A stretch of 64,000 nucleotides of DNA. It comes from Arion vulgaris. Lineage: Eukaryota; Mollusca; Gastropoda; Stylommatophora; Arionidae. Location of the stretch: the NCBI GenBank assembly GCA_020796225.1, contig CM036758.1:24098397-24162396 (forward strand), written 5' to 3'. Positions within the stretch are counted from its first letter, which is position 1, and each line of letters opens with the position of its first letter. The notes beneath the pieces are model-generated. The model had not been told where the DNA came from. It saw nothing but the letters and a program-made list of their open reading frames with translations, and did not search any database. The position numbers and the translations under genes are program-made. Of this stretch, positions 54,945 to 64,000 are shown piece after piece.

Positions 54945-55169
54945 GTCATATCGATCACTTGTTAAACCACTATTTGTGATTTGTAAGTGATCCTAGCCTA
55001 AGAGCGGATTGTACGTTGTGAAAGTTATGTGCCTACATCCGATTTCTGCGACGCTTTTTATTTACTAGGGTAGCTTCACTAGGTTCCTACCTCAGTCGAC
55101 TCTTACGACATGCCTTGTCGCAGTGTTACTATTTGTTGCTCCCCTTGCGAGCCCCGGCAACGCACGGGG
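54945..55169 (-). mobile_element. SINE family A
   Basis: CATATCGATCACTTGTTAAA, TGTACGTTGTGAAAGTTATG, GACTCTTACGACATGCCTTG and GCCCCGGCAACGCACGG. Confidence 0.85.
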
Positions 55170-55261
55170 GTCATTAAATTCGACAAAAGTTGCACAGAGA
55201 GAGAGAGAGATAAGGGGGGAATCCCGCGGTGTAGGATGCAAACGTTAAGGCCATCATTAAT

Positions 55262-55880
55262 GAAAACTGCAATGAAAGTGACGTGATTTACACGGATGGA
55301 TCGGTAGTTCACCACCACAGGTCCGCAAGGCCTTCATTGCAAGCTCATTCAGCAGAATGGTAAAGGAAGCCAGTGATGTATTTACTATGACAAGTATCAT
55401 AACATTGGAAGTAATGGCGATGACTTATGCAATACTCGAGTCAGAGTCACAAAACTACACTCATGCATGCATTCTGAGTGATTCATTGAGTATGATTCGA
55501 AAGGTGGAGGCTAGTTCGGTGCACAGGCAATGGACTGACAACAATTTGCGTCAAGAGTTTGAAGAATTACATTTATCTTCGTTCCGGGATCCATAGGTGT
55601 CCTTGGCAATGAGACAGGTTGACTAGGTCTACCACCGTATCAGGGGGACCAGCCAATAGAGTATGGCAGCAAAGAAGATTATCAATTAAACTAATCCATG
55701 TCAACTGCTAGATTGCAAAAGTTTGGATTAAAGATTAGTGGCTAGAAAAGACCCCAGCACAACAGATATACGAGTAGGCCCATCAATCAAAATCGAACTG
55801 GATGCTGTTGGAGATATTACGAAGATCGGAATACCTATCATGTCTTATGGACATGTTCGGATTGCAATGAAGTTATTTCA
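55262..55880 (+). pseudogene. LINE RNase H domain and C-terminus, decayed
   Basis: DVIYTDGSVVHHHRSA (Asp), ITLEVMAMTYAILE (Glu), ACILSDSLSMIRKVE (Asp), then a degenerate GSIGVLGNETG and a late WRYYEDRNTYHVLWTCSDCN segment that resembles the zinc-like end of RNase H-bearing LINEs. Order fits LINE-H but divergence is large. Confidence 0.72.
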
Positions 55881-56199
55881 TACTGAAACGGAAATATATG
55901 TGTAAATTTATTTTATTGTGATTTACACATACATACATATATATATAACATTTTGGTATGTTGAGATATGTTAAATATATTTACAATTTTAAAATAATGT
56001 TATAATAATTCATTGTCTTGGACAGTTTTAAGCTATTCTAAATTTCCAGACATCGTTTTAAAATTGGTCTTTCGTCAGCTGATAATATTGTATTATTTGT
56101 CAACAATTGTGCTCCAAACTATAATTAAAATTAGTTCTTTAAATAAATTTATTCTTGAAATATTATATTCTAGAGTTATTACTTTTTCATTTCTATTTT
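55881..56199. other. AT-rich, no recognised feature
   Basis: Contains a short ATAC/ATAT microsatellite at about 55922-55948. Confidence 0.5.
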
Positions 56200-56370
56200 A
56201 ACAGATCACAATGCAGGAACAAGACCACACTAGATAAACACGGATATAACACAAGGACGACTCATTTGGCTCTGAAGGAGCTCCCACCACTACGCTTTAA
56301 CGGCAAGAGTGGTCAACCAATTCCATCATCCACCTGGGTAAAGGCAATATACGATGCAAGATGGTTATAA
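56200..56370 (+). mobile_element. RTE-like LINE, extreme C-terminus
   Basis: LDKHGYNTRTTHLALKELPP and LRFNGKSGQP; the same end occurs at 60380-60485 (LHKHGYNTTRATHLALE). Confidence 0.7.
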
Positions 56371-57079
56371 ATGCTTTGTTCACTTGGCCAGAATCATAAA
56401 GAATATCAAAGAAAATGTAAGTACAACGGAGATTTGCCTATGAAATAACTAACTAGGAAGTGTACAGAACAATATACAACATAAACAGAAGTATTGTTAA
56501 CGTTGAACATTGCAAATCTACATATTTCTGTAGTTTCAACAAACAAACTGGTCAAGTCTTTGAACTCTGAAGCTAATTGTGGCACGTTCAAAAATTCAAA
56601 TTGTCCTCCAAGTTCTATTTAAAATCATCATCATCAAAAAGCTTGTCATGAGCAGAACTTTGCCATCGTAACAATATTTCGGAATTTATCTTTCTCATAG
56701 ACCAGCAGATGTCCTGCTTCTGCAGATGTCATGCTCAAACCATCAGTTACATCCTGAATCCATTTTCTCTGTGCCATTCTCTTCTCCTCTTTACCGGGAT
56801 GCCTCCTTCCATGATGGTCTTCCCCAGCCCTTCGTGTCTCTTTATACGTCCAAAATATTTTAATTTTCTTATTTGTAGCATCAGCCAGTTTTCTTTGATT
56901 TTGAGTTCTTTCTGGATAGATCTATTTGTTCTCTTCTCTGTACATGATATATGGAGGACTCTTTTGTAACACTTATATTCAAAAGCACACAGCCTTTGCT
57001 TTTCCACTATCTTGTTAGATGGTCATGTTTCACACCCACATGTTGCCACTAGGAATATGCATGCTCTTATTATTCTCAT

Positions 57080-57334
57080 CTTCTTCTTCTTTGCGTTCGT
57101 TCTTTACGACCAATTTTAATCACTCTTTGTGATATGTTTGATCTTTGCCAAGAACGTGTATACGTTGCACATTGGTTTGGTAGGCCCCTAAACGCAAAGA
57201 CTTCTACAAGTTTAGGAAACGTGCATCCGATTTCAGCCAAACCTCCTTAGTCGCCTCTTACGACATGCGTGGCAGGTAACAGTGGTTCTATTCTTTACAC
57301 CCCAAATGTGGGCCCAGGTAGCCTCTCGGGCGAG
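57080..57334 (-). mobile_element. SINE family B in the RTE-like LINE, 9-bp target duplication
   Basis: Tail (plus view) TTCTTCTTCTTTGCGTTCGT, body with TAGTCGCCTCTTACGACATG. Flanks TATTCTCAT (57071-57079) and TATTCTGAT (57335-57343). Confidence 0.88.
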
Positions 57335-57427
57335 TATTCTGATCTTTGTTTTCCTATTAGTTCCATTCCATACTGTTTTTAGTTTAATTTTTTTGTAAAG
57401 CCATAGTTATTTTTCTAATTTCCTTCA

Positions 57428-58008
57428 TCTCATTTCCATCTCGTGTTAGCAGTAAACTGAGATATTCAAAACTGTTCACATTTCCATCTCGTGTTAGCAG
57501 TAAACCGAGATATTCAAAACTGTTCACATTTCTATCTCGTGTTAGCAGTAAACTGAGATATTCAAAACTGTTCACATTTCCATCTGTTGTTAGCAGTAAA
57601 CTGAGATATTCAAAACTGTTCACATTTCCATCTCGTGTTAGCAGTAAACTGAGATATTCAAAACTGTTCACATTTCCATCTGTTGTTAGCAGTAAACCGA
57701 GATATTCAAAACTGTTCACATTTCCATCTGTTGTTAGCAGTAAACCGAGATATTCAAAACTGTTCACATTTCCATCTGTTGTTAGCAGTAAACTGAGATA
57801 TTCAAAACTGTTCACATTTCCATCTGTTGTTAGCAGTAAACTGAGATATTCAAAACTGTTCACATTTCCATCTCGTGTTAGCAGTAAACTGAGATATTCA
57901 AAACTGCTCACATTTCCATCTCGTGTTAGCAGTAAACTGAGATATTCAAAACTGTTCACATTTCCATCTGTTGTTAGCAGTAAACCGAGATATTCAAAAC
58001 TGTTCACA
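57428..58008. repeat. 48-bp minisatellite, 12 copies, in RT coding sequence
   Basis: 16-codon unit VNSFEYLSLLLTRDGN with Gly/Ser, Arg/Thr variants; DNA unit includes AGTAAACTGAGATATTCAAA and ACTGTTCACATTTCCATCTC. Confidence 0.97.
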
Positions 58009-58134
58009 TTTTCTATTTTCTCTCCATTGATAAAATTATATTTTGTCATGTTTATTCTCGTGTCTCATATTCTCATCCTTGAATAGTGTTATAAATTATT
58101 CTTACAATTAATTTTACTTAAACAAAAGAACAGT

Positions 58135-58300
58135 CAGATGCGGGTCGTCATTAAGAGCCATTGGGCCGGGCCCCACCAAAAATAATGTGTAACGTGTATT
58201 TATTATTTTATAAATTAAAATATAACCTAACCTAAAACCATGATTTTTCCGAAAATGTGTGTCTGGCTCCACCAACAAAAATGAGCGCGAGCCGCCACTG
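58135..58300. mobile_element. hAT-type MITE copy, reverse orientation
   Basis: Ends near CAGATGCGGGTCGTCATTAA and with GCGAGCCGCCACTG; interior is the complement of 10849-11008 (ACCTAACCTAAAACCATGAT). The left terminus has decayed. Confidence 0.82.
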
Positions 58301-58478
58301 CAAATAGTATTTGGTTTTACATAAATGAAATTTACACTTGTTAATCAGATATAATGTTGAATGCTCTTTGTTTACAAGTCTATATTGTTTTGTAAGTTGT
58401 AATATTTTCAATGCGCTTTAGCGGGTGCTACAGAGTTCTTGCACTGTCGTATGGTTCTCCTGCTAATCAAGGAATGAA
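58301..58478. other. No recognisable feature
   Basis: AT-rich, unassigned. Confidence 0.45.
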
Positions 58479-58686
58479 ATATGCATATTTTTTCCGATCC
58501 AGAAGCATTTGAGCTTTCAGCTCTTCGGCTCAGTGCCATGGACATCGTAACCCTTCAGTTCGGTGCCACGAACACCGTAAATCTGGAGAACCTGTGGCTT
58601 TTTCTGTCAGCCCACAGAATTGAACCCGCACTCACAGGGGGCTTGTCATACCGTCATCCAACGCGCTACGAACACGCTGGGCAGGC
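58479..58686 (-). mobile_element. SINE family H
   Basis: Complement of 22906-23100: GCCATGGACATCGTAACCCT, CGGTGTTCGTGGCAC (minus), and head TAGCGCGTTGGATGACGG with B-box-like GGTTCAATTCT (minus). Confidence 0.75.
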
Positions 58687-58779
58687 GGGCAAATATGCAC
58701 ATAAAAGAAGAGGTAGAGGAGAGAAGAGAAGTGGACGTAAGAAGCGGGCTGGACAGAGACGGTTTAGAAGGAAGACAGA

Positions 58780-59620
58780 TTTGACCTGCCCTCAAGTTTC
58801 TACGAATCGGCTATTGGTATTATCAAACTGCAAACCAGGCACCAATTCTACAGAAGCTGGTTTATGATTTCGATATCTTCATGATTCAAGAAACAAATTT
58901 GCATCAGAATATCGTCCTCCAGTGTCCAGGCTTCAAGTGCTACTCCACTGCCAGAGAATCTGGTGAGGGACAAGAACAGGCTATCTTTATGAAGCATAGT
59001 CTTTCCCACAACTGTCTTGATACATATTTTTCCCTTACCAGATGGAGTAGAATTACAGGCGATTCAAATAACACTTCGTGATCAGGTATGGCGAGTCTAT
59101 AATGTGTACGCCTATGTGGATCAGCTCCATATTGCAGAACACTGGAATTTTCTTGAACTCTCAGATATCACTGGCGCAAAGTTTTTCATAGCATGTGATT
59201 TCAACAGTCGATCGAAAGAGTGATCAACGCTACTGAGAACAAACAGGACGTCGCTTTGAGTTATGCTCTACTAAACTTTGACCTGTCTATTTTGAATAAC
59301 GGACGCCAAACTCGATTAGCGTCCCACACATGAGAAGACAGATGGTGTCATCGATCAGGCACCCCTCTCCACGACCGACTTTGATTTGGCTCGAAAGAAT
59401 GTCCTCGGGGCACAGGTAAGCGATCATCTCCCATGCTTTGACCTTCTTGAGGTGAAAAAATTGTGGCACAGAAGGCCCAAACCTGTTTTCAGTACGCAAC
59501 GTACCATAATGATCACGAAAACCCATTATGTATTTTGTGAAAGAATGCCAGAAAGAAGACTGCTAGAACTCCCTTTTGATCAATCTCCAGAATCTCGTTT
59601 GGATGTTGTAATCCAGTAAG
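58780..59620 (+). pseudogene. LINE APE endonuclease domain, frameshifted
   Basis: APE nicks target DNA to start LINE integration. Seen: LVYDFDIFMIQETNLHQNIV (catalytic Glu of QET), CYSTARESGEGQEQAIFMKH, WRVYNVYAYVDQ, KFFIACDFNSRSK (Asp-Asn of DFN), and QVSDHLPCFDLLE (SDH motif). The order is that of the APE fold. At least three frameshifts/stops. It fits the missing 5' half of LINE-J, though they are 5 kb apart and out of order. Confidence 0.85.
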
Positions 59621-59624
59621 AATA

Positions 59625-60490
59625 GGGAAAGAGGCACAGTTCGAAAAAGACCTTATTGACATAGACAATGATCACGACGACCAATTAAACAACCAAATCA
59701 ACGAATTGTTTTTTGCGGACGGCCAACATTTAATCTATGAAGATGATCAGCTACAACATTACATGAATTCATTGCTAATAGCATGTAGAAAGTACAACAT
59801 GAAAATCGACAAACAAAAGACCAAGGACTATGAAAGTCAGCAGAACACCAAGCCAAGCAAACATACAAATAGATAACACCAGAGTAAAGCTAGTTTCTGA
59901 ATTCAAATATTTAGGCAGCATTTTCACAAAAGACGGAAAACTAGATAGAGAAATAGAGACAAGGTGTCAAAAGCAAATGCAGTGACCTACCAGCTGGCAC
60001 CATTACTACAACACCCAAAGATCAAGATAGAAGTGAAAAGACAGATGATAAAAAGTATTTTTCTACCAACACTTTGTTACTAGTGCCAAACATGGTCTCT
60101 TACAGCTACACATCACAGAAAGCTCACCACGTGTGAAATGAAATGCTTGAGGAAGGCAGTGGGAGTCACCAGGAAAGACAGACTACGAAATGAGGACATC
60201 AGAAGCAGAGTGGGCATAACTTCATGCACCGAATACATTGAAAAGACAACAAATACAGTGGTTTGGACATTTGATGAGAATGAAATACAACCAACCACCA
60301 ATAACAGCATACAATAAAAAAGATCGGGTATTAGAGCTAAGGGAATACCAAGAAAAAGATGGATAGATAATATCAAGATCACACTACATAAACACGGATA
60401 CAATACAACAAGGGCGACTCATCTAGCACTAGAACGCAAATTAAAGCTCCCATCCCTACGCTTAACGGCAAGAGTGGACAGCCAACTACA
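59625..60490 (+). pseudogene. RTE-like LINE, RT palm to C-terminus
   Basis: NELFFADGQHLIYEDDQLQH (in place of the YADD motif, catalytic site degraded), RKYNMKIDKQKTK, VSEFKYLGSIFTKDGKLDRE, TYQLAPLLQHPKIKIEVKRQ, KSIFLPTLCYQ, MKCLRKAVGVTRKDRLRNED, QIQWFGHLMRMKYNQPPITA, LHKHGYNTTRATHLALE. Several frameshifts. Confidence 0.87.
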
Positions 60491-60499
60491 TCTTTCCCC

Positions 60500-62490
60500 T
60501 GGGAATAGACAATCCAGCAACAGTTCATTTCTTGCTGCTTGAATGACAAGATAGTTGTAATCCAGTAGCAACTCATTTCTTACTGCTTGAGTGACAAGAT
60601 AGTTGTAATCCAGTAGCAACTCATTTCTTACTGCTTGAGTGACAAGATAGTTGTAATCCAGTAGCAACTCATTTCTTACTGCTTGAGTGACAAGATAGTT
60701 GTAATACAGTAGCAACTCATTTCTTACTGCTTGAGTGACAAGATAGTTGTAATCCAGTAGCAACTCATTTCTTACTGCTTGAGTGACAAGATAGTTGTAA
60801 TCCAGTAGCAACTCATTTCTTACTGCTTGAGTGATAAGATATTTGTAATCCAGTAGCAACTCATTTCTTACTGCTTGAGTGACAATATAGTTGTAATCCA
60901 GTAGCAACTCATTTCTTACTGCTTGAGTGACAAGATAGTTGTAATCCAGTAGCAACTCATTTCTTACTGCTTGAGTGACAAGATAGTTGTAATCCAGTAG
61001 CAACTCATTTCTTACTGCTTGAGTGATAAGATATTTGTAATCCAGTAGCAACTCATTTCTTACTGCTTGAGTGACAATATAGTTGTAATCCAGTAGCAAC
61101 TCATTTCTTACTGCTTGAGTGACAAGATAGTTGTAATCCAGTAGCAACTCATTTCTTACTGCTTGAGTGACAAGATAGTTGTAATCCAGTAGCAACTCAT
61201 TTCTTACTGCTTGAGTGACAAGATATTTGTAATCCAGTAGCAACTCATTTCTTACTTCTTGAGTGACAAGATAGTTGTAATCCAGTAGCAACTCATTTCT
61301 TACTGCTTGAGTGACAAGATATTTGTAATCCAGTAGCAACTCATTTCTTACTGATTGAGTGACAAGATATTTGTAATCCAGTAGCAACTCATTTCTTACT
61401 TCTTGAGTGACAAGATAGTTGTAATCCAGTAGCAACTCATTTCTTACTGCTTGAGTGACAAGATATTTGTAATCCAGTAGCAACTCATTTCTTACTGCTT
61501 GAGTGACAAGATAGTTGTAATCCAGTAGCAACTCATTTCTTACTGCTTGAGTGACAAGATATTTGTAATCCAGTAGCAACTCATTTCTTACTGCTTGAGT
61601 GACAAGATATTTGTAATCCAGTAGCAACTCATTTCTTACTGCTTGAGTGACAAGATAGTTGTAATCTAGTAGCAACTCATTTCTTACTGCTTGAGTGACA
61701 AGATAGTTGTAATCCAATAGCAACTCATTTCTTACTGCTTGAGTGACAAGATAGTTGTAATCCAGTAGCAACTCATTTCTTACTGCTTGAGTGACAAGAT
61801 AGTTGTAATCCAGTAGCAACTCATTTCTTACTGCTTGAGTGACAAGATATTTGTAATCCAGTAGCAACTCATTTCTTACTGCTTGAGTGACAAGATATTT
61901 GTAATCCAGTAGCAACTCATTTCTTACTTCTTGAGTGACAAGATAGTTGTAATCCAGTAGCAACTCATTTCTTACTGCTTGAGTGACAAGATATTTGTAA
62001 TCCAGTAGCAACTCATTTCTTACTGCTTGAGTGACAAGATAGTTGTAATCCAGTAGCAACTCATTTCTTACTGCTTGAGTGACAAGATATTTGTAATCCA
62101 GTAGCAACTCATTTCTTACTGCTTGAGTGACAAGATATTTGTAATCCAGTAGCAACTCATTTCTTACTGCTTGAGTGACAAGATAGTTGTAATCTAGTAG
62201 CAACTCATTTCTTACTGCTTGAGTGACAAGATAGTTGTAATCCAATAGCAACTCATTTCTTACTGCTTGAGTGACAAGATAGTTGTAATCCAGTAGCAAC
62301 TCATTTCTTACTGCTTGAGTGACAAGATAGTTGTAATCCAGTAGCAACTCATTTCTTACTTCTTGAGTGACAAGATATTTGTAATCCAGTAGCAACTCAT
62401 TTCTTACTGCTTGAGTGACAAGATAGTTGTAATCTAGTAGCAACTCATTTCTTACTGCTTGAGCGACAAGACCGTTGTAATTTATTAACA
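60500..62490. repeat. 48-bp minisatellite, about 41 copies
   Basis: Unit includes GTAATCCAGTAGCAACTCAT, TTCTTACTGCTTGAGTGACA and AGATAGTT. On minus it leaves a 690-codon open frame of 16-residue units (NYLVTQAVRNELLLDY) with N/K, V/I, A/E variants; no start context or domain supports a gene. Confidence 0.98.
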
Positions 62491-62494
62491 ACTA

Positions 62495-62570
62495 TGAAAG
62501 AGATTCTGCAGGACTGTTAAGGTGGCAAAGTTCTGCTCAGGGCAAGCTATTGTTGATGATTCTGCTTGTA
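62495..62570 (+). mobile_element. RTE-like LINE, last bases
   Basis: GAAAGAGATTCTGCAGGACT, GGCAAAGTTCTGCTCAGGGC and AAGCTATTGTTGATGATTC match, in reverse, the 3' end at 56640-56720. Confidence 0.6.
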
Positions 62571-62685
62571 CCTTGTCTATGTATCTGTATCATATAAAAA
62601 TGATGAATTATGTGCACTACATTAGTTATATGTAGTAGCCTATGTGCGGACAAATATATAATAATAATGTTGTATCACATTAAAG

Positions 62686-62816
62686 GTGCTGCTGAAGATG
62701 TTATTGCTGATGTTGGTGCTCGTAAAGATGTGATACATCTCTCTGCTTCTGAGACAGAGAACCCCCGGGAAGCTATTCGCAGAGTTCAAGATGACACAGG
62801 CTCTAATGACTTTCAG
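62686..62816 (+). CDS. Unidentified coding exon
   Basis: 131 nt, acceptor acattaaag (weak pyrimidine tract) and strong donor CAG|gtgagt; enters phase 1 and leaves phase 0. Encodes AAEDVIADVGARKDVIHLSA, then SETENPREAIRRVQDDTGSN and DFQ. Composition (charged, few rare residues) and its lack of repeat neighbours within the frame suggest a real host protein. No cysteines, no transmembrane segment, no motif I recognise. No partner exon was found up to 64000, where a LINE takes over, so the rest of the gene must lie mostly outside. Could be internal exon of a cytosolic or nuclear protein. Not linked to YEATS4, which ends at 37703. Confidence 0.6.
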
Positions 62817-63159
62817 GTGAGTTCTCTAATATTATCTCTATTTTATTCAACATTTTTCTTCCTTTCCTCACTGTTACCTTACTGAGGTGTTGGGAAAATG
62901 TGTAAGGAACTTATGTGCGCCTTTTTTAATGATCTTTGTAAATTATAGTTCGTTCCAAAATTCGTGAACATCTTTACCGACTAATATAAAATCTTATACT
63001 TGACATAAATTGCTTTTTACATTTTTTTATAGATAACAGTGACGACCTTCATGGGTTTTTTTTTACCCCTTTCAAATATTTAGTGTTGTAATATTTTACT
63101 TATATGTTATCACTAAAATAACAACTATGTTGACTTGGTATACATGAAGAAGTTTAGCA
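62817..63159. other. Intron-like AT-rich sequence
   Basis: Follows the donor; T-rich, no other feature. Confidence 0.5.
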
Positions 63160-64000
63160 GTACGGTTGTTAAGTTTACTTATATATTTGACCAGGAATCA
63201 GATTGACCATATGTGCATAAATACACAATTTAGAACATCTTTGCTGTATATCCGTGCATACAGATGGGCAGATGTAGGAAGTGATCATAATTTATGCATA
63301 GGTAAATTGAAAATGAATTTGAAAATTCACCATACTAAAAAGAACAACTGCGAATAGACAGTCAAAGGCTACAAAATAAAGAAGTAAAAGAGGAATATCA
63401 GCTCGAACTTAAGAATAGGTTCGAGTTACTCAATGGTGAAAATGAACAGAACATTGAAGACAAATGGACTAATATAAAGGACACACTATTGGGGGCAGCA
63501 AATAGTAGCGCAGGATTAAAGACGAAAGACAGAAAACCCTGGATAAGTAATGACACCTGGAAATGTATTCAAGAAAGAAGAAAGATGAAACTAGCAATAT
63601 TTAATACTAAGGATGCAACAGATCAAATCCAAGCTAAAGAGGAATATAGACTAAAAGACGAGGAAGTGAAAAGAGCGGCTAGAAGAGATAAAAGAGCATA
63701 TGTCAATCGACTGGCCGAAGAAGGGGAAAAGGCAGCTAAGCCTGAAACAGTAAAATGCTATACAACACACTAAAACAACTTACTGGAACTTTTGTTTCAA
63801 AGGGTGGCCCAATCAAGAGTAAAGATGGTAAAGTTCTAACATCAGATACCGAGCAGAAGAAAAGATGGGCAGAACATTTTGAAGAAATATTAAATAGACC
63901 TGATCCACCAGTACTACTCAAGTTTGACGAAGAGGCAAGAAACAGCTCCCTACCAATTAACAAAAAAATGATAAGTGTAGTTGAGGTCAAGGAGGCAATC
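63160..64000 (+). pseudogene. RTE-like LINE, end of APE and start of RT, runs off window
   Basis: QIDHMCINTQFRTSLLYIRA, WADVGSDHNLCIGKLKMNLK (SDH motif closing the APE domain); after a frameshift near 63345, IDSQRLQNKEVKEEYQLELK, NIEDKWTNIKDTLLGAANSS, KDRKPWISNDTWKCIQERRK; after another near 63757, MLYNTLKQLTGTFVSKGGPI, KKRWAEHFEEILNRPDPPVL. This is the APE-RT linker and N-terminal RT region. Two frameshifts, so this copy is not intact. The RT proper lies beyond 64000. Confidence 0.9.

Larger units (their letters stand above)
56640..58050 (-). pseudogene. RTE-like LINE, RT 3' part, with an internal in-frame minisatellite and a nested SINE
   Basis: Minus order: MTKYNFINGEKIENVNSFEY, LGLLLTTDGN repeated, EMKEIRKITMALQKN, then (after SINE B) EKQRLCAFEYKCYKRVLHIS, KYFGRIKRHEGLGKTIMEGG IPVKRR (in two pieces). 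This is the thumb and C-terminus of an RTE-type RT. The region that is single-copy in relatives (FKYLGSIFTKDGK at 60 kb) is expanded to 12 copies here. Confidence 0.85.

Noticed and set aside
60419..62491. 690-codon minus-strand open frame
   Set aside because: It consists wholly of a 48-bp tandem repeat; a unit length divisible by three with no stop keeps it open. No domain, signal or splice context.

Overview
This window is animal nuclear DNA. It has GT-AG introns, universal-code exons, tRNA-derived SINEs, several clades of non-LTR retrotransposon, hAT and piggyBac-type elements, and a very large amount of minisatellite. One gene is a cilium-specific axonemal gene. The mix of SINEs and APE/RT/RNase H LINEs looks lophotrochozoan, probably a mollusc, but that is an inference from repeat style and not a firm identification.

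Genes. (1) At 1928-7761 (+) lie the last five exons of an ODAD1/CCDC114-type outer-dynein-arm docking-complex gene; its 5' part is outside the window. (2) At 20026-37703 (+) lie the six exons after exon 1 of YEATS4/GAS41, the acetyl-lysine reader of the SRCAP/TIP60 complexes. Every intron position and phase agrees with the human gene, but one base is missing in the Trp codon of the acetyl-lysine pocket. Exon 1 was not found. (3) On the minus strand, 46023-45865 and 41558-41405 look like two phase-compatible exons of a secreted protein, a four-cysteine module followed by a CuZn-superoxide-dismutase-like segment. (4) At 62686-62816 (+) is one well-bounded coding exon that I do not recognise.

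Layout. 1-7.8 kb: 42-bp array, then the docking-complex exons with introns holding LINE and SINE fragments and 32-bp repeats. 8-20 kb: intergenic transposon graveyard with several datable nestings, including a 5'-inverted (twin-primed) LINE carrying a complete hAT insertion. 20-37.7 kb: YEATS4, whose introns hold a piggyBac MITE, many SINEs, 18-bp, 23-bp (about 7.1 kb) and 52-bp arrays, and an inverted-repeat element with a 13-bp target duplication. 37.7-47.5 kb: LINE/SINE mosaic, two minisatellites grown inside SINEs, and the minus-strand exons. 47.7-51.6 kb: 54-bp and 40-bp arrays. 51.6-60.5 kb: broken LINEs with APE, RT and RNase H domains. 60.5-62.5 kb: 48-bp array. 62.7-64 kb: the unknown exon and the front half of an RTE-like LINE that runs off the window.

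Main theme. Several minisatellites can be traced to a segment of a transposable element, so transposons seem to seed the arrays that swell the introns. SINE and LINE family letters (A-I, J, H) are local labels defined here by shared sequence; none was matched to a database.
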